64,000 nucleotides of DNA from Streptomyces qinglanensis (GCF_900111245.1 NZ_FOGO01000004.1:64496-128495), one strand, 5' to 3'. Shown: positions 34,986 through 47,515, numbered from the stretch's first letter. The notes: generated from the letters alone by a model not told the origin. Translations and numbers: made by a program.

Positions 34986-35316
34986 GTGGAGGGCGGTCCG
35001 CGGCCCGCTTCGGACCGGGCCTGGATCCGGGAGCTGAACTGGCGTGCCTGGCCGCCCCGGTCGCCCGAGCAGCCGATCTTCCCCCCCCGGTCCTCGACGA
35101 GGACTACGCCATCAAGACCGCGCGGGACTGGAACGTGCAGTACAGCGGTGCCGGTTTCGTCACTCGCTTCAAGGCCGAGTCGGATTTCCTGAGCCGGTAC
35201 CCCGTGCGGCAGGCAGGAGGACGGATGATCCTCGAACTGCGGGTGCCGGCAGCGGATCTGGAGGACTTCACGCGCACAACGTCGGAGAGAGCCAGGTGAC
35301 CCACGAGTTCCGCTGA
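34986..35316 (+). pseudogene. decayed small gene with two frameshifts
   Basis: Three frames must be joined to get one conserved-looking protein: from GTG 34986, WIRELNWRAWPPRSPEQPIF; after a run of eight C (35081-35088), LDEDYAIKTARDWNVQYSG and RFKAESDFLSRYPVRQAGGR; after an indel near 35268, AHNVGESQVTHEFR ending at 35316. I recall intact Streptomyces proteins with this order, of unknown function. Either a recent pseudogene or two sequencing errors. It follows the amidase by about 100 bases. Confidence 0.65.
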
Positions 35317-35332
35317 CACCCCCGGAAGGCGG

Positions 35333-36724
35333 TCAGCGCTCGCGGACAATCGCCAGGCTGAGTTCCTCGTTCTCGTTGGTGAGGAAGCCGCCTACTCCCG
35401 GGCCCATCATGAGCGGTATCTGGGTGCCCTGCGGGAGAGCCTTGGGACTGCCGGAAGCGAGGGGCACCGCCACGGGGGTGGAATGTTCTCCATCGGCGTC
35501 CTCAGGTGCTGTGCCGCCGTAAGCTGTGCCGTTGTCCCCGACACTCAAGAGAATGAGTCGCTTGCGGTCTCCGTCACCCATCAGGCAGAATCCCCGTTTC
35601 TCCTTGAGGTCGAAGGCAACCGACCCGGCCACCAGATAGCGTCCGTTGGGGGAAACAGTGGCCGGCGGCATCCGACTCTTGTCCTCACCCCACATGTCCT
35701 TGCCGTCCGAGTAGGCATCTTCGGAACATGTCACGCGAGCTTCGACGGCTCCGGTCTCGGGGTCGTGCATCGCGAAGACCGACTTCGAGGAGCCTCCCCA
35801 ACCCTTCGCCTCCCAAGAGGCGAACAGGGATTCGTCTGTTGCCGCCAGCAGTTTTCCGTTGGTCCTGCCCTCTGGGGCAAGCTCTTCGCTGAACCAGTGG
35901 CCCGGGATGCCGAACCCCTCGACGCCCTCTGTGCTCACCACAGGGCCGAGGCTCGTCAGAGCCGGGATCTTGCTCCCCGCACATGCGCTGTCAGCACATT
36001 GCTTCAGCAACTCATTGGCATCCTCATATTGCTTCACCTTGCCGCTTCGCACGTTCACCGAGGCGGCGTGGGAACCTGCGGTGACGAGGATCCCTTGGCT
36101 GCCCCCGTGAACTCTCAGTTCCTCGATGCGACCGACTTCGAAGGGGACATTGACGGTACGTTCGGGGGTGACGTCGTACCCCGAGGCGTTCGAGGGGAAG
36201 ATCGAGAGCTTGACGATTTCCCGACCGTTGTGGAGTTCATCCTTGCCCTCCATACCGTGGCCCCACGCTACGACGTATTCGCGTCCGCCATGCGCCGCAA
36301 TGGTCAGGTGAGGGGCGTTCTGGCCCGAATTCGAATCCTCGTCAGATGCCTCCTTCACCGGTACCGGCGGATTCCAGACTTTGCTGGACCAGCGCAGGCG
36401 GCCGGAGCCCAGAGCGCGGCTCTGGATGACGTGACCGGTGGGCCCGGTCCGCAGATAGGCGAGGGACTTCGATTTCGTGCCCACCGTGGCCGGGATCGAA
36501 CTCAGGTTCTCGGGCAGGCTCTCGAAGGTGTGCTGCCAGCCTTTTGCGCTGTCGTAGGCGGGCGGGACCGAAAGCTTCTTCAGGCGTTCCGGCGGGTCGT
36601 CCTGCACGGCTGGCCGCTTGTGTCCCGCCCCAGCGGCTGAGCTGTCACTGTCGGACGACTCCGAGCACCCCACTGCCACCGTTGCCAGCACTGCGGCACA
36701 CGACAGAACCCTCAGTCCACGCAC
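35333..36724 (-). CDS. secreted lipoprotein, unknown
   Basis: A 463-residue exported protein. From GTG 36724 the signal peptide RGLRVLSCAAVLATVAVGC ends in a lipobox cysteine, followed by a Ser/Asp linker. The upstream frame to 36784 would mask the signal; GGGGGGGG lies 8 bases before the GTG. The body is rich in beta-type segments (PALTSLGPVVSTEG, SPNGRYLVAGSVAFDL), suggesting a propeller of the kind that reads like PQQ/WD sheets. Base composition is lower in GC than its neighbours, which hints at later acquisition. No function assigned. It ends convergent with the pseudogene. Confidence 0.75.
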   Translation of the reverse strand: MRGLRVLSCAAVLATVAVGCSESSDSDSSAAGAGHKRPAVQDDPPERLKKLSVPPAYDSAKGWQHTFESLPENLSSIPATVGTKSKSLAYLRTGPTGHVIQSRALGSGRLRWSSKVWNPPVPVKEASDEDSNSGQNAPHLTIAAHGGREYVVAWGHGMEGKDELHNGREIVKLSIFPSNASGYDVTPERTVNVPFEVGRIEELRVHGGSQGILVTAGSHAASVNVRSGKVKQYEDANELLKQCADSACAGSKIPALTSLGPVVSTEGVEGFGIPGHWFSEELAPEGRTNGKLLAATDESLFASWEAKGWGGSSKSVFAMHDPETGAVEARVTCSEDAYSDGKDMWGEDKSRMPPATVSPNGRYLVAGSVAFDLKEKRGFCLMGDGDRKRLILLSVGDNGTAYGGTAPEDADGEHSTPVAVPLASGSPKALPQGTQIPLMMGPGVGGFLTNENEELSLAIVRER

Positions 36725-37102
36725 TAATGCCCCCCCCTTTTCAACTGCAGTGACGATAACAGCCCTGAGTAACCGAGGAGACACAGGCCCGAGGGTCGAG
36801 TGGCAGAGGTATTTCTACATATCCAGGCATCACGTACTAATGGACTTGATTGGGCGATGTCGGCTCGTTCGGCTGAGCGTGGAGTTCGCTGCGCCGTACT
36901 GCTGTCGCTGTGAGGTACGCGCAGGGCGGCGGCTCGACCGACGCCCAGAGGGCAGCCCGGGGGCGGGTACGGCTGACATCACGAGTTCGAGTTCAGTAGC
37001 ACCGGATCCTTGGCCGAGGTGGAGCCGGGAGGAGGCCGACCCGCGGCTGCCGCCGCGCCCTGCTGCTGTGCGGTGCGGGCAGGGCGCGGCGGCATTCGTC
37101 CG
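36725..37102. other. 378-bp spacer, AT-rich left half
   Basis: Between the divergent-ended lipoprotein gene and the 3' end of the XRE-MurA gene. Left half is AT-rich (for example TATTTCTACATATCCAGG) and should hold the lipoprotein promoter. I see no gene in either strand and no clear terminator. Confidence 0.4.
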
Positions 37103-38632
37103 TCAGATGTCCCGGAACGTCTCGATCTGGGCGCCGACCTCGTTGAGGCGTTCGGCCAGGTCCTCGTAGCCGCGGTTGATGACATAGACGTTGCGCAGGA
37201 CGGAGGTGCCCTCGGCGGCCATCATCGCCAGCAGCACCACGACCGCGGGGCGCAGCGCCGGGGGGCACATCATCTCGGAGGCCCGCCAGCGGGTCGGGCC
37301 CTCGACCAGCACCCGGTGCGGGTCCAGGAGTTGGAGCCTGCCGCCGAGCCGGTTGAGGTCGGTGAGGTAGATGGCGCGGTTGTCGTAGACCCAGTCGTGG
37401 ATGAGGGTCTTGCCCTGCGCGGAGGCGGCGATCGCGGCGAAGAAGGGGACGTTGTCGATGTTGAGGCCGGGGAACGGCATCGGGTGGATCTTGTCGATGG
37501 GCGCCTCCAGTTTGGAGGGCCGCACGGTCAGGTCGATCAGCCGGGTGCGCCCGTTGTCGGCCGGGTACTCCGCGCTGCGGTCGAAGTCGAGGCCCATCTC
37601 CTCCAGGACCGCGAGCTCGATCTCCATGAACTCGGCCGGTACCCGGCACACCGTCAGCTCCGACTCGGTGACGACGGCGGCGGCGACCAGGCTCATCGCC
37701 TCGACCGGGTCCTCGGAGGGCGAGTAGTCCACGTCCGTGTCGATGACGGGCACGCCGTGCACCGTCAGCGTCGTCGAGCCGACGCCCTCGACGCGGACGC
37801 CCAACTGCTCCAGGAAGAAGCACAGGTCCTGGACCATGTAGTTGGACGAGGCATTGCGGATGACCGTGACGCCGTCGTGGCGCGCGGCGGCCAGCAGGGC
37901 GTTCTCGGTGACGGTGTCCCCGCGTTCGGTCAGCACGATCGGCCGGGCCGGGGCGACGCCCGCTTCCACCTCGGCGTGGTAGATGCCCTCCGTCGCGGTC
38001 ACCGCCAGACCGAAGTGGCGCAGCGCGCTCATGTGCGGCTCGACGGTGCGGGTACCCAGGTCGCAGCCGCCCGCGTAGGGGAGGCGGAAGCGGTCCATCC
38101 GGTGCAGCAGCGGGCCGAGGAACATGATGATGCTCCGGGTGCGGCGCGCGGCTTCGTGGTCGATGGAGTCCAGGTCCAGTTCGGCGGGCGGCACGATCTC
38201 CAGGTCGGCGCCGCCGTTGATCCACCGGGTGCGGACGCCGATCGAGGAGAGCACCTCCAGGATCCGGTAGACCTCCTCGATGCGCGCGACCCGACGCAGC
38301 ACCGTACGACCCGAGTTGAGCAGCGAGGCGCAGAGCAGCGCCACGCACGCGTTCTTGCTCGTCTTGACGTCGATGCTGCCGGACAGCCGCCGCCCGCCGA
38401 CCACGCGCAGGTGCATCGGGCCGGAGTAGCCCAGGGATACGATCTCGCTGTCCAGCGCCTCGGAGATCCGGGCGATCATCTCAAGGCTGATGTTCTGGTT
38501 CCCGCGCTCGATCCGGTTGACGGCGCTCTGGCTGGTGCCGAGCGCTTCCGCCAGTTGCGACTGGGTCCAGCCTCGATGCTGGCGGGCATCGCGGATCAAC
38601 TGCCCGATACGGGCGAGGTAGTCGTCGGTCAT
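37103..38632 (-). CDS. UDP-N-acetylglucosamine 1-carboxyvinyltransferase with N-terminal XRE domain
   Basis: A 509-residue fusion. Residues 6-66 are a classic XRE helix-turn-helix (GWTQSQLAEALGTSQSAVNR; ISLEMIARISEALD). Residues 73-509 are a MurA/EPSP-synthase fold with the substrate lysine-asparagine K93-N94 and the phosphoenolpyruvate-binding C190 in PYAGGCDLGTRTVEPH. The catalytic cysteine is present, so fosfomycin sensitivity is expected if it is active. ATG 38632. MurA makes the first cell-wall precursor; Streptomyces also has a plain murA elsewhere. The fused DNA-binding domain suggests a sensor-regulator or moonlighting role. Not part of an operon. Confidence 0.92.
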   Translation of the reverse strand: MTDDYLARIGQLIRDARQHRGWTQSQLAEALGTSQSAVNRIERGNQNISLEMIARISEALDSEIVSLGYSGPMHLRVVGGRRLSGSIDVKTSKNACVALLCASLLNSGRTVLRRVARIEEVYRILEVLSSIGVRTRWINGGADLEIVPPAELDLDSIDHEAARRTRSIIMFLGPLLHRMDRFRLPYAGGCDLGTRTVEPHMSALRHFGLAVTATEGIYHAEVEAGVAPARPIVLTERGDTVTENALLAAARHDGVTVIRNASSNYMVQDLCFFLEQLGVRVEGVGSTTLTVHGVPVIDTDVDYSPSEDPVEAMSLVAAAVVTESELTVCRVPAEFMEIELAVLEEMGLDFDRSAEYPADNGRTRLIDLTVRPSKLEAPIDKIHPMPFPGLNIDNVPFFAAIAASAQGKTLIHDWVYDNRAIYLTDLNRLGGRLQLLDPHRVLVEGPTRWRASEMMCPPALRPAVVVLLAMMAAEGTSVLRNVYVINRGYEDLAERLNEVGAQIETFRDI

Positions 38633-38643
38633 GGAGACGAATG

Positions 38644-38661
38644 TATCTCAGATCTGAGATA
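38644..38661 (-). promoter_or_regulatory. perfect 18-bp palindrome before XRE-MurA
   Basis: TATCTC-AGATCT-GAGATA, centred 20 bases upstream of the ATG. It is an operator candidate for the protein's own XRE domain. The same half-sites with the same 6-base gap occur before aconitase at 40598-40621. Confidence 0.75.
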
Positions 38662-38887
38662 GGGGCGCATCTGGGGGTGGTGTGGCGGCGGTGATTCGCC
38701 GGCAACCGCCTGAATGCCGCATCCGGGTTGCGGGCGCGCTCCGCCGGGTGCAGCGACGTCCGGGCCGGTCCGTCGGCGGCTCTTCGTACGAACGGTAGGG
38801 GCCGCTCGGGCGCGGGGCGCGGGCGGTTCCCCCACTCGGGTGCCGGGTGCCGCCACCGGTGCCGATGCCGGGTGTCGCGCCCGCCGC

Positions 38888-40261
38888 TCAGCTCTCGCCG
38901 CCCGCCTTGCGGACCAGCGCGTTCACTGCCCACAGCGCGATGCCGAGCAGCACCAGGATGCCCGCCCTGACGTAGACCCCGGTGGCCCGGTCCGCGAGCG
39001 GGCTGGCCAGGACCAGCGCGGTCAGGGCGCCCAGCACGGGCAGCGGGGTCGGTACCCGGAAGTGCCGGTGCCCGACCCGGTCGCGGCGCAGCACGAGCAC
39101 CGCCACGTTCACCACGGCGAAGACGCACAGCAGCAGGAAGGAGGTGGTGTCGCCCAGCCCGGCGATCTCCCCGGTCGACACCAGCCCGAGGGCGAGCAGC
39201 GTCACGAAGACGATGCCCACGACGGGTGTGCGGCGCCCGGGGAGGACTCTGCCCATCGCGCGGGGCAGGATGCGCTCGTTGGCCATGCCGTAGCACAGCC
39301 GCGAGGCCATCATCATGTTGATCAGGGCCGAGTTGGAGACGGCGAAGAGGGCGATCACGGCGAAGAGCTGCTGCGGGAAGTGCACACCGCCCGCCTTGAC
39401 CACCTCCAGCAGCGGTCCGCTGGACTCCTCCAGCGTCGCTGTCGGCACGAGCAGCGAGGAGACCAGTGCGACGAGCACGTACACGGTTCCGGTCACCGCC
39501 ACGCCGATGAAGATGCCGCGGGGAAAGGTGCGCTGCGGATCCACCGTCTCCTCGGCCATGTTGACCGAGTCCTCGAACCCGACGAAGGCGAAGAAGCCCA
39601 GCGCGGTGGCGCCCAGCACCCCGGAGAACAGCGCGTACCCGGTGCCCCCGGTCTCCAGGTCGCCGAGCCGGGACGGTTCGCCGGTCCCGGAGAGGACGGC
39701 GGCGGCCCCGATGCCGAGGATGATCAGGAGCCCGGTGAGCTCCACCAGGGTGAAGACCACGTTCGCCTTGACGGACTCGGAGACGCCGCGCAGGTTCAGC
39801 GCGGCCAGGGCCAGCACGAACAGGACGGCCACCAGGGTGGGCGGCACGGCTCCGCTCGTGAGCTCGTCCAGGTAGTCGCCGCTGAAGGCCAGCGCCGCCG
39901 CGCTTGCGGAGGAGAGCCCCGAGCACATCACCATGAAAGCGACGATGAAGGTCAGGAACGGCACCTTGAACGCGCGCTGCGTGTAGAGCGCCGCTCCGGC
40001 CGCCTTCGGGTACTTGCCGACCAGCTCCACGTACGACGCGGCTGTCAGCAGCGCCACCGCGAACCCGATCGCGAACGGCAGCCAGAGGGCTCCGCCGACC
40101 TTTCCGGCGACCTTGCCGGTGGTGGCGTAGATGCCGGTGCCCAGGATGTCGCCGATCACGAACAGGATGAGCAGCTTGGGGCCGATGGCGCGTTTCAGCG
40201 CGGGTTCGGACGGTTCCCCGGCGTCCCGGGGTGCGGGCTCGTGCGGGTTCGCGGTGGGCAC
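38888..40261 (-). CDS. APC-superfamily amino-acid permease
   Basis: A 457-residue transporter, 12 predicted membrane segments. First segment ILFVIGDILGTGIYATTGKVAG carries the GTGIY motif; later FFAFVGFEDSVNMAEETVDPQRTFPRG is the conserved cytoplasmic loop of the family. Start GTG 40261 is uncertain: there is no clear ribosome-binding site, and the upstream frame continues to 40735 with a Pro/Arg-rich, non-coding look. It ends 255 bases from the XRE-MurA gene; that gap holds the palindrome above and nothing else I can see. Substrate unknown. Confidence 0.82.
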   Translation of the reverse strand: MPTANPHEPAPRDAGEPSEPALKRAIGPKLLILFVIGDILGTGIYATTGKVAGKVGGALWLPFAIGFAVALLTAASYVELVGKYPKAAGAALYTQRAFKVPFLTFIVAFMVMCSGLSSASAAALAFSGDYLDELTSGAVPPTLVAVLFVLALAALNLRGVSESVKANVVFTLVELTGLLIILGIGAAAVLSGTGEPSRLGDLETGGTGYALFSGVLGATALGFFAFVGFEDSVNMAEETVDPQRTFPRGIFIGVAVTGTVYVLVALVSSLLVPTATLEESSGPLLEVVKAGGVHFPQQLFAVIALFAVSNSALINMMMASRLCYGMANERILPRAMGRVLPGRRTPVVGIVFVTLLALGLVSTGEIAGLGDTTSFLLLCVFAVVNVAVLVLRRDRVGHRHFRVPTPLPVLGALTALVLASPLADRATGVYVRAGILVLLGIALWAVNALVRKAGGES

Positions 40262-40447
40262 GGGGACACTGTGCGTCAGCCGTGGCCGCGGGTCCAGGGA
40301 ATGCGGCGCGCGTTCGGGTACGCAGCCCCGAACGGCCCGTTTCCGCGGGTGCGAAACGGTTCCTCGTGCGAGGGCGGGCGGACCGTCTGCAGCCGCGGCG
40401 CCAGGAGGCTCCGCCCGGCGCCGATTGCCTCCACGCGCACCCTCCGT

Positions 40448-40501
40448 CCCGCACCCCCGCACCCCGGGGCGGCTCGGCGGTCCGCGGTGCGGGGGTGCGG
40501 G
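40448..40501. repeat. large inverted repeat between permease and aconitase
   Basis: Arms of 16 bases, CCCGCACCCCCGCACC (40448-40463) and its exact complement (40486-40501), with a 22-base loop. It lies in the 497-bp divergent spacer, 185 bases upstream of the permease start. Could be a terminator for upstream antisense transcription or a DNA structure; no function known. Confidence 0.6.
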
Positions 40502-40575
40502 GCGCCGCGCCGCGGGGCAGCACCGCCGACCGGGTGTCGGTGCGGCTCGCGGCGGGCACCCGGGGGCAGGCATGA

Positions 40576-43479
<2,904 letters not shown>

Positions 43480-43495
43480 CCGGACCGACAGCGCG

Positions 43496-43532
43496 ACGGC
43501 GGGCCGCACCCTTCGAGGGTGCGGCCCGCCGT
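43496..43532. terminator. acnA terminator, bidirectional with GH92 gene
   Basis: ACGGCGGGCCGCACCC (43496-43511) and its perfect complement (43517-43532) with loop TTCGA, 17 bases after the acnA stop. The convergent GH92 gene ends at 43628. Confidence 0.9.
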
Positions 43533-43627
43533 GCTGTGTGCCGCAGCGTTCCGGGAAGAGGCGGGGCCGTCCGCGCTGCCGGCGGCGTCCCGCACGGTCA
43601 CGAAGGCGCCCCGCCGAGGCGCGGCGG

Positions 43628-46600
43628 TCAGCGTCCGCCCAGGAGTTCGAGTTCGCCGAGGCGGCTGTCGGGGCCGGTCGGGAGCAGGCGGTAGCGGGAG
43701 TAGCGGGCGCTGCGGGGGAGGGTGAAGACACGGGTCTGTTTGTCCCAGCGGAACGTCTCGTCCGCGCGCCGGTCCAGGGTGTGCCAGCGTTCGCCGTCCC
43801 GGGAGCCCTGCAGCCGCCAGCCGCCGGGTGCCTCGGCGTGGTCGTCGGAGGTGAGGGTGTACGCCGTGACGCGGGCGCCGTCCGCCACCGCGACGGGGCC
43901 GGACGCGGCGTCCGCGGCCGTGTCGGAGGTGTCGTCCAGCAGCGGGGAGTCACCCGGCTCGCTGACGTCGCCGACCGGTGTCGGCGCCCGGTCGCCGCGG
44001 GTGAGCGAGGTCGGTCCCGCGTCGCGGCCCGAGCCCCACTTCGACGGCTTCGGGCCCATGGCGAACTCCAGGGTGCCGCCGTCGGCCAGCAGCCTGTGCG
44101 GCAGCGCGGTGGAGTTCCAGCGTTTGCCGTCGACCTTCAGGCCCTGGACGTAGACGTTCTCGGCGCTGTTCTTCGGCGCCTCGACCACCAGGTCCCGGCC
44201 GTTCTCCAGGTGGACGGTGGCCTTGGTGAACAGCGGCGAGCCGACCGCGTACTCGGGGGAGCCCATGACCAGCGGGTAGAAGCCCAGTGCGCTGAAGACG
44301 TACCAGGCCGACATCTCGCCGTTGTCCTCGTCGCCCGGATAGCCCTGGCCGATCTCGCTGCCGACGTAGAGCCGGGAGAGCACCTCGCGGACCTTGGCCT
44401 GGGTCTTCCAGGGCTGTCCGGCCGCGTCGTACAGGTAGGGGATGTGATGCGAGGGCTGGTTGCTGTGCCCGTACATGCCCATCCGGACGTCGCGGGCCTC
44501 GGTCATCTCGTGGATCACGCCGCCGTAGCTGCCCGCGTACTTCTGCTCGGCCGTCTCCGGGGTGGCGAAGTAGCGGTCCAGCTTCTCGGCGAGGCCCGAG
44601 CGCCCGCCGTACAGGGCTGCCAGGCCGCGGGTGTCCTGGGGTGCGGTGAAGGCGAAGTTCCAGCCGTTCGTCTCGGTGTAGTCGTAGCCCCAGACGCGCG
44701 GGTCGTACTCCTGCGGGGACAGCCGCCAGGAGCCGTCGGGCCTCCGGCCCTGGAAGAAGCCGGTCTTCTTGTCGAAGAGGCGGACGTAGTCGCGGGCGCG
44801 CCGGGAGAAGTACGCCGACTCCTCCCGGTAGCGCTTCTTGCCGGTCTTCTTGTAGAGGGCCTTGCCCATCCGGGCGATCCCGAAGTCGTTGAGGTAGCCC
44901 TCCAGCGCCCAGGACAGGCCCTCCTTGGTGTCGGTGCTCGTCCAGCCGAGGAAGGGGGAGGTGGCCATGCCCTTGCGGCCGACACCGGGGTCGGGCGGGG
45001 CGACGGTGGCGTTCTTGACGGCGGCCTCGTAGGCGGCTTCCGCGTCGAAGTCGACGCCCTTGAGGTAGGCGTCGGCGAAGGCGACGTCGGAGGAGGTGCC
45101 GGTCATCAGGTCGGCGTAGCCGGGGGAGGACCAGCGGGAGATCCAGCCGCCGTCCTTGTACTGCTGCACGAACCCGTCGGCCATCTTCCCGGCCTGCTTC
45201 GGGGTGAGGAGGGAGTAGGCGGGCCAGGTGGTGCGGTAGGTGTCCCAGAAGCCGTTGTTGACGTACACCTCGCCGTCGACGATCTTCGAGCCGGTCCTGG
45301 TGGGGGTGTCCGGACCGGTGGCGGGGGAGAAGGGGCTGGCGTAGCGGGTCCGGCCGCCGACCCGCTCGTGGCCCGCGTTGGGGTAGAGGTAGAGCCGGTA
45401 GAGGTTGGAGTAGAGCGTGGTGAGCTGGTCGGGGGTGGCGCCCTCGACCTCGATGACGCCCAGCAGGTCGTCCCACCGTGCCTGGGCCCGCTTCCGCACC
45501 TGCGCGAAGGAGCGGTCGGCGGGGACCTCGGCGCGCAGATTGGCCTTCGCCTGCGCGACGCTGATCAGCGAGGTGGCTATCCGCATGGTGACCGTGCGGT
45601 CCGCTCCCGGGGCGAAGCGCAGATAGCCGGCGGCGTCCTTGCTCCCGCCGTCCTTCAGCTTGCTGCCGCCGGTGGCGGGCGCGTCGAACTCGGCGTGCAC
45701 GAACATCCGGGTCGCGCCGGTGGACAGCCCGCTGCGCACGTCGGACCAGCCGCTGACGGTGCCCCGGCGGGTGTCGAGGGTGAGGCCCGCGTGGTCGTCG
45801 ACGTTGTCGAAGAGGAGCGCGGCGGCGTCCCGCTCCGGGAAGGTGAAGCGCATCATCGCCGCGTGGTCGGTCGGGGTGACCTCGGCGCGCAGCCCGTTCT
45901 CGAAGGTGACGCCGTAGTAGTGCGGCCTGGCCGTCTCCGCCGAGTGCCGGAAGGGCAGTGCGCGGGCCGTACGGGAGGCGCTGGGGGTGCCCTTCGCGGT
46001 CGAGGGCATCACCTGGAACGTCTGCCGGTCGCCCATCCAGGGGCTGGGCTCGTGGCTGGCGCTGAATGCCTGCAGTGCGGGCAGGTTGTCGGCGTTGTTC
46101 TTCCGCGCGTACTCGTACAGCCAGCTCTTGGCGCCCGCGTCGGTCACCGGTGTCCAGAAGTTGAAGCCGTGGGGCAGCGCGGTGGCGGGGAAGGTGTTGC
46201 CGCGCGAGAAGGAGCCGCTGGAGAGGGTGCCCCGGGTGGTGCGGACGTGGTCGGACAGATGGGCCTTGGGGGCGGCCGGGCGCTGCGGGGCGAGCCGCAA
46301 GTCGTCGAGCCAGCCGGCGAAGGCACGGGAGCCGTTCGCGGGTCCGGACGGCGCGTCGTAGCCGAGCAGGACGCGGTCGACGGTCCGGCCTTCGGCGACC
46401 CGGCCGATCCGGGCCTCGACGTTGTTCCACTGGTTGACGTGCAGCGTCTTGGCGGCGCCCTGCGCGGCCGGGGTCAGCCGGGTGCCGTGCTGGTCGGCGG
46501 CGCGCAGGTCGCCGAGGTGGCTGCCGTCGGTGAAGACGAGGTCGACGGCGACGTGCGTGGCGGCGTAGGAGCGGTCCTGGCCGGTCATCTCGGGGAAGAG

Positions 46601-47119
46601 CCGGTAGGAGAGCACGGTGTCGCGGGTGACGGTGACATCGACGTCGAAGATCTTGTTGTAGGCGTATCCGCGGCCCGGTGCCGCATGGTCGCCCGCGAAG
46701 CGCAGGGCGCGGGTGCCGGTGAAGCCGGCGCCGGTCCTGGCGGTGGGCGAGGACTCGGGGCCGCCGCCGGTGCGGGTGGCCAGCCCGGGGCGGCCGTCGG
46801 CGGTGACTCCGTCGGCGCGGGGCCTGCCGTCCGGGCCGGTCTCGACGGTGTCGTTCCAGTCCGGCGGGGGCGTGTCCGCCTCGAACGAGGAGGCGAACCG
46901 GGTGGCTCGCGGTCCGGTGCCCGGGTCCGGTGCCGCGACGGCCGTGGTGGCCTGCGCCGTGGTGGTGACGAGCAGCGCGAGGAGCACGGCCAGTGCCCGG
47001 CGCCGCGCGGCCGCCCGACCGGATAAGGCCCGCGGCCGGACCTTCGGTCCGCGGCGGAGCCGGGCTGCGGGTCCGGATCCGGCCGAGGGCCGGGGACGGG
47101 GTTGCGGGCTGCGGCGCAC
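43628..47119 (-). CDS. secreted GH92 alpha-mannosidase with carbohydrate-binding-like ends
   Basis: A 1163-residue exported protein. An Arg-rich leader and hydrophobic segment RALAVLLALLVTTTAQATTAVA form a signal peptide (about residues 41-62). Residues 75-270 look like a lectin-like beta sandwich. Residues 290-1000 are the GH92 catalytic region: HGFNFWTPVTDAG, NQPSHHIPYLYDAAGQPWKTQ and GDEDNGEMSAWYVFSALGFYP, which carries the calcium/catalytic acids. The last 110 residues resemble an F5/8C domain (GWRLQGSRDGERWHTLD). GH92 enzymes trim alpha-mannose from N-glycans or yeast mannan. Divergent from a GlcNAc-type importer, fitting N-glycan use. GTG start. Confidence 0.88.
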   Translation of the reverse strand: MRRSPQPRPRPSAGSGPAARLRRGPKVRPRALSGRAAARRRALAVLLALLVTTTAQATTAVAAPDPGTGPRATRFASSFEADTPPPDWNDTVETGPDGRPRADGVTADGRPGLATRTGGGPESSPTARTGAGFTGTRALRFAGDHAAPGRGYAYNKIFDVDVTVTRDTVLSYRLFPEMTGQDRSYAATHVAVDLVFTDGSHLGDLRAADQHGTRLTPAAQGAAKTLHVNQWNNVEARIGRVAEGRTVDRVLLGYDAPSGPANGSRAFAGWLDDLRLAPQRPAAPKAHLSDHVRTTRGTLSSGSFSRGNTFPATALPHGFNFWTPVTDAGAKSWLYEYARKNNADNLPALQAFSASHEPSPWMGDRQTFQVMPSTAKGTPSASRTARALPFRHSAETARPHYYGVTFENGLRAEVTPTDHAAMMRFTFPERDAAALLFDNVDDHAGLTLDTRRGTVSGWSDVRSGLSTGATRMFVHAEFDAPATGGSKLKDGGSKDAAGYLRFAPGADRTVTMRIATSLISVAQAKANLRAEVPADRSFAQVRKRAQARWDDLLGVIEVEGATPDQLTTLYSNLYRLYLYPNAGHERVGGRTRYASPFSPATGPDTPTRTGSKIVDGEVYVNNGFWDTYRTTWPAYSLLTPKQAGKMADGFVQQYKDGGWISRWSSPGYADLMTGTSSDVAFADAYLKGVDFDAEAAYEAAVKNATVAPPDPGVGRKGMATSPFLGWTSTDTKEGLSWALEGYLNDFGIARMGKALYKKTGKKRYREESAYFSRRARDYVRLFDKKTGFFQGRRPDGSWRLSPQEYDPRVWGYDYTETNGWNFAFTAPQDTRGLAALYGGRSGLAEKLDRYFATPETAEQKYAGSYGGVIHEMTEARDVRMGMYGHSNQPSHHIPYLYDAAGQPWKTQAKVREVLSRLYVGSEIGQGYPGDEDNGEMSAWYVFSALGFYPLVMGSPEYAVGSPLFTKATVHLENGRDLVVEAPKNSAENVYVQGLKVDGKRWNSTALPHRLLADGGTLEFAMGPKPSKWGSGRDAGPTSLTRGDRAPTPVGDVSEPGDSPLLDDTSDTAADAASGPVAVADGARVTAYTLTSDDHAEAPGGWRLQGSRDGERWHTLDRRADETFRWDKQTRVFTLPRSARYSRYRLLPTGPDSRLGELELLGGR

Positions 47120-47138
47120 ACGGACCTCTCAACAGGCC

Positions 47139-47150
47139 GACAACGTTGTC
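47139..47150 (-). promoter_or_regulatory. LacI-type palindrome before GH92 gene
   Basis: GACAACGTTGTC, a perfect 12-bp palindrome 20 bases upstream of the GH92 start, of the kind bound by LacI-family repressors in Streptomyces. No LacI gene is in the window. Confidence 0.6.
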
Positions 47151-47332
47151 AGGTTGTGGATATCAGCGACAAGTAACGTACGTCTTCCCCCGGGTGTCAA
47201 GGGGATCTCGGAGGAACTCGGGGGAATTCAGGGGGACTCGGAGGGAGTCGGAGGAAGGAGGGAATCGAAACAGGTCTCAACTCGGGAAAGATGGCGGACG
47301 GGAATGTTCTCGATCTTGCCCGGGTGGCGAAG

Positions 47333-47348
47333 AGTGGACTATACCTGT
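47333..47348 (+). promoter_or_regulatory. DasR-like site (dre) before ngcE
   Basis: AGTGGACTATACCTGT matches dre consensus ASTGGTCTAGACCAST at 12 of 16 positions and differs at only two positions from the site at 51043-51058. It lies in the 396-bp divergent GH92-ngcE spacer. That spacer also has purine-rich direct repeats of GGAGG/ACTCGG type at 47200-47260. Confidence 0.6.
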
Positions 47349-47515
47349 CCGCACCTTGAGCGGTACCGCGCGCGGCCGCCGCCTCATCGGCGCACCATCC
47401 GCAAGATCCGCACCACCCAGCTTCAACTGACCCGCGGTGTCGGGCCCTTCGCCGGTGGCAAGTCGACAGGAGACCGGTACACCGCCTGAGTCCTGGAGAA
47501 GGCGAGGACTTGAGC

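Noticed and set aside
36618..37169. Plus-strand frame of 183 residues
   Set aside because: Overlaps the lipoprotein signal region and MurA end, no domain or ribosome-binding site.
43538..47026. 1162-residue plus-strand frame opposite the GH92 gene
   Set aside because: Shadow of codon bias; composition Gly/Val/Arg, no motif.
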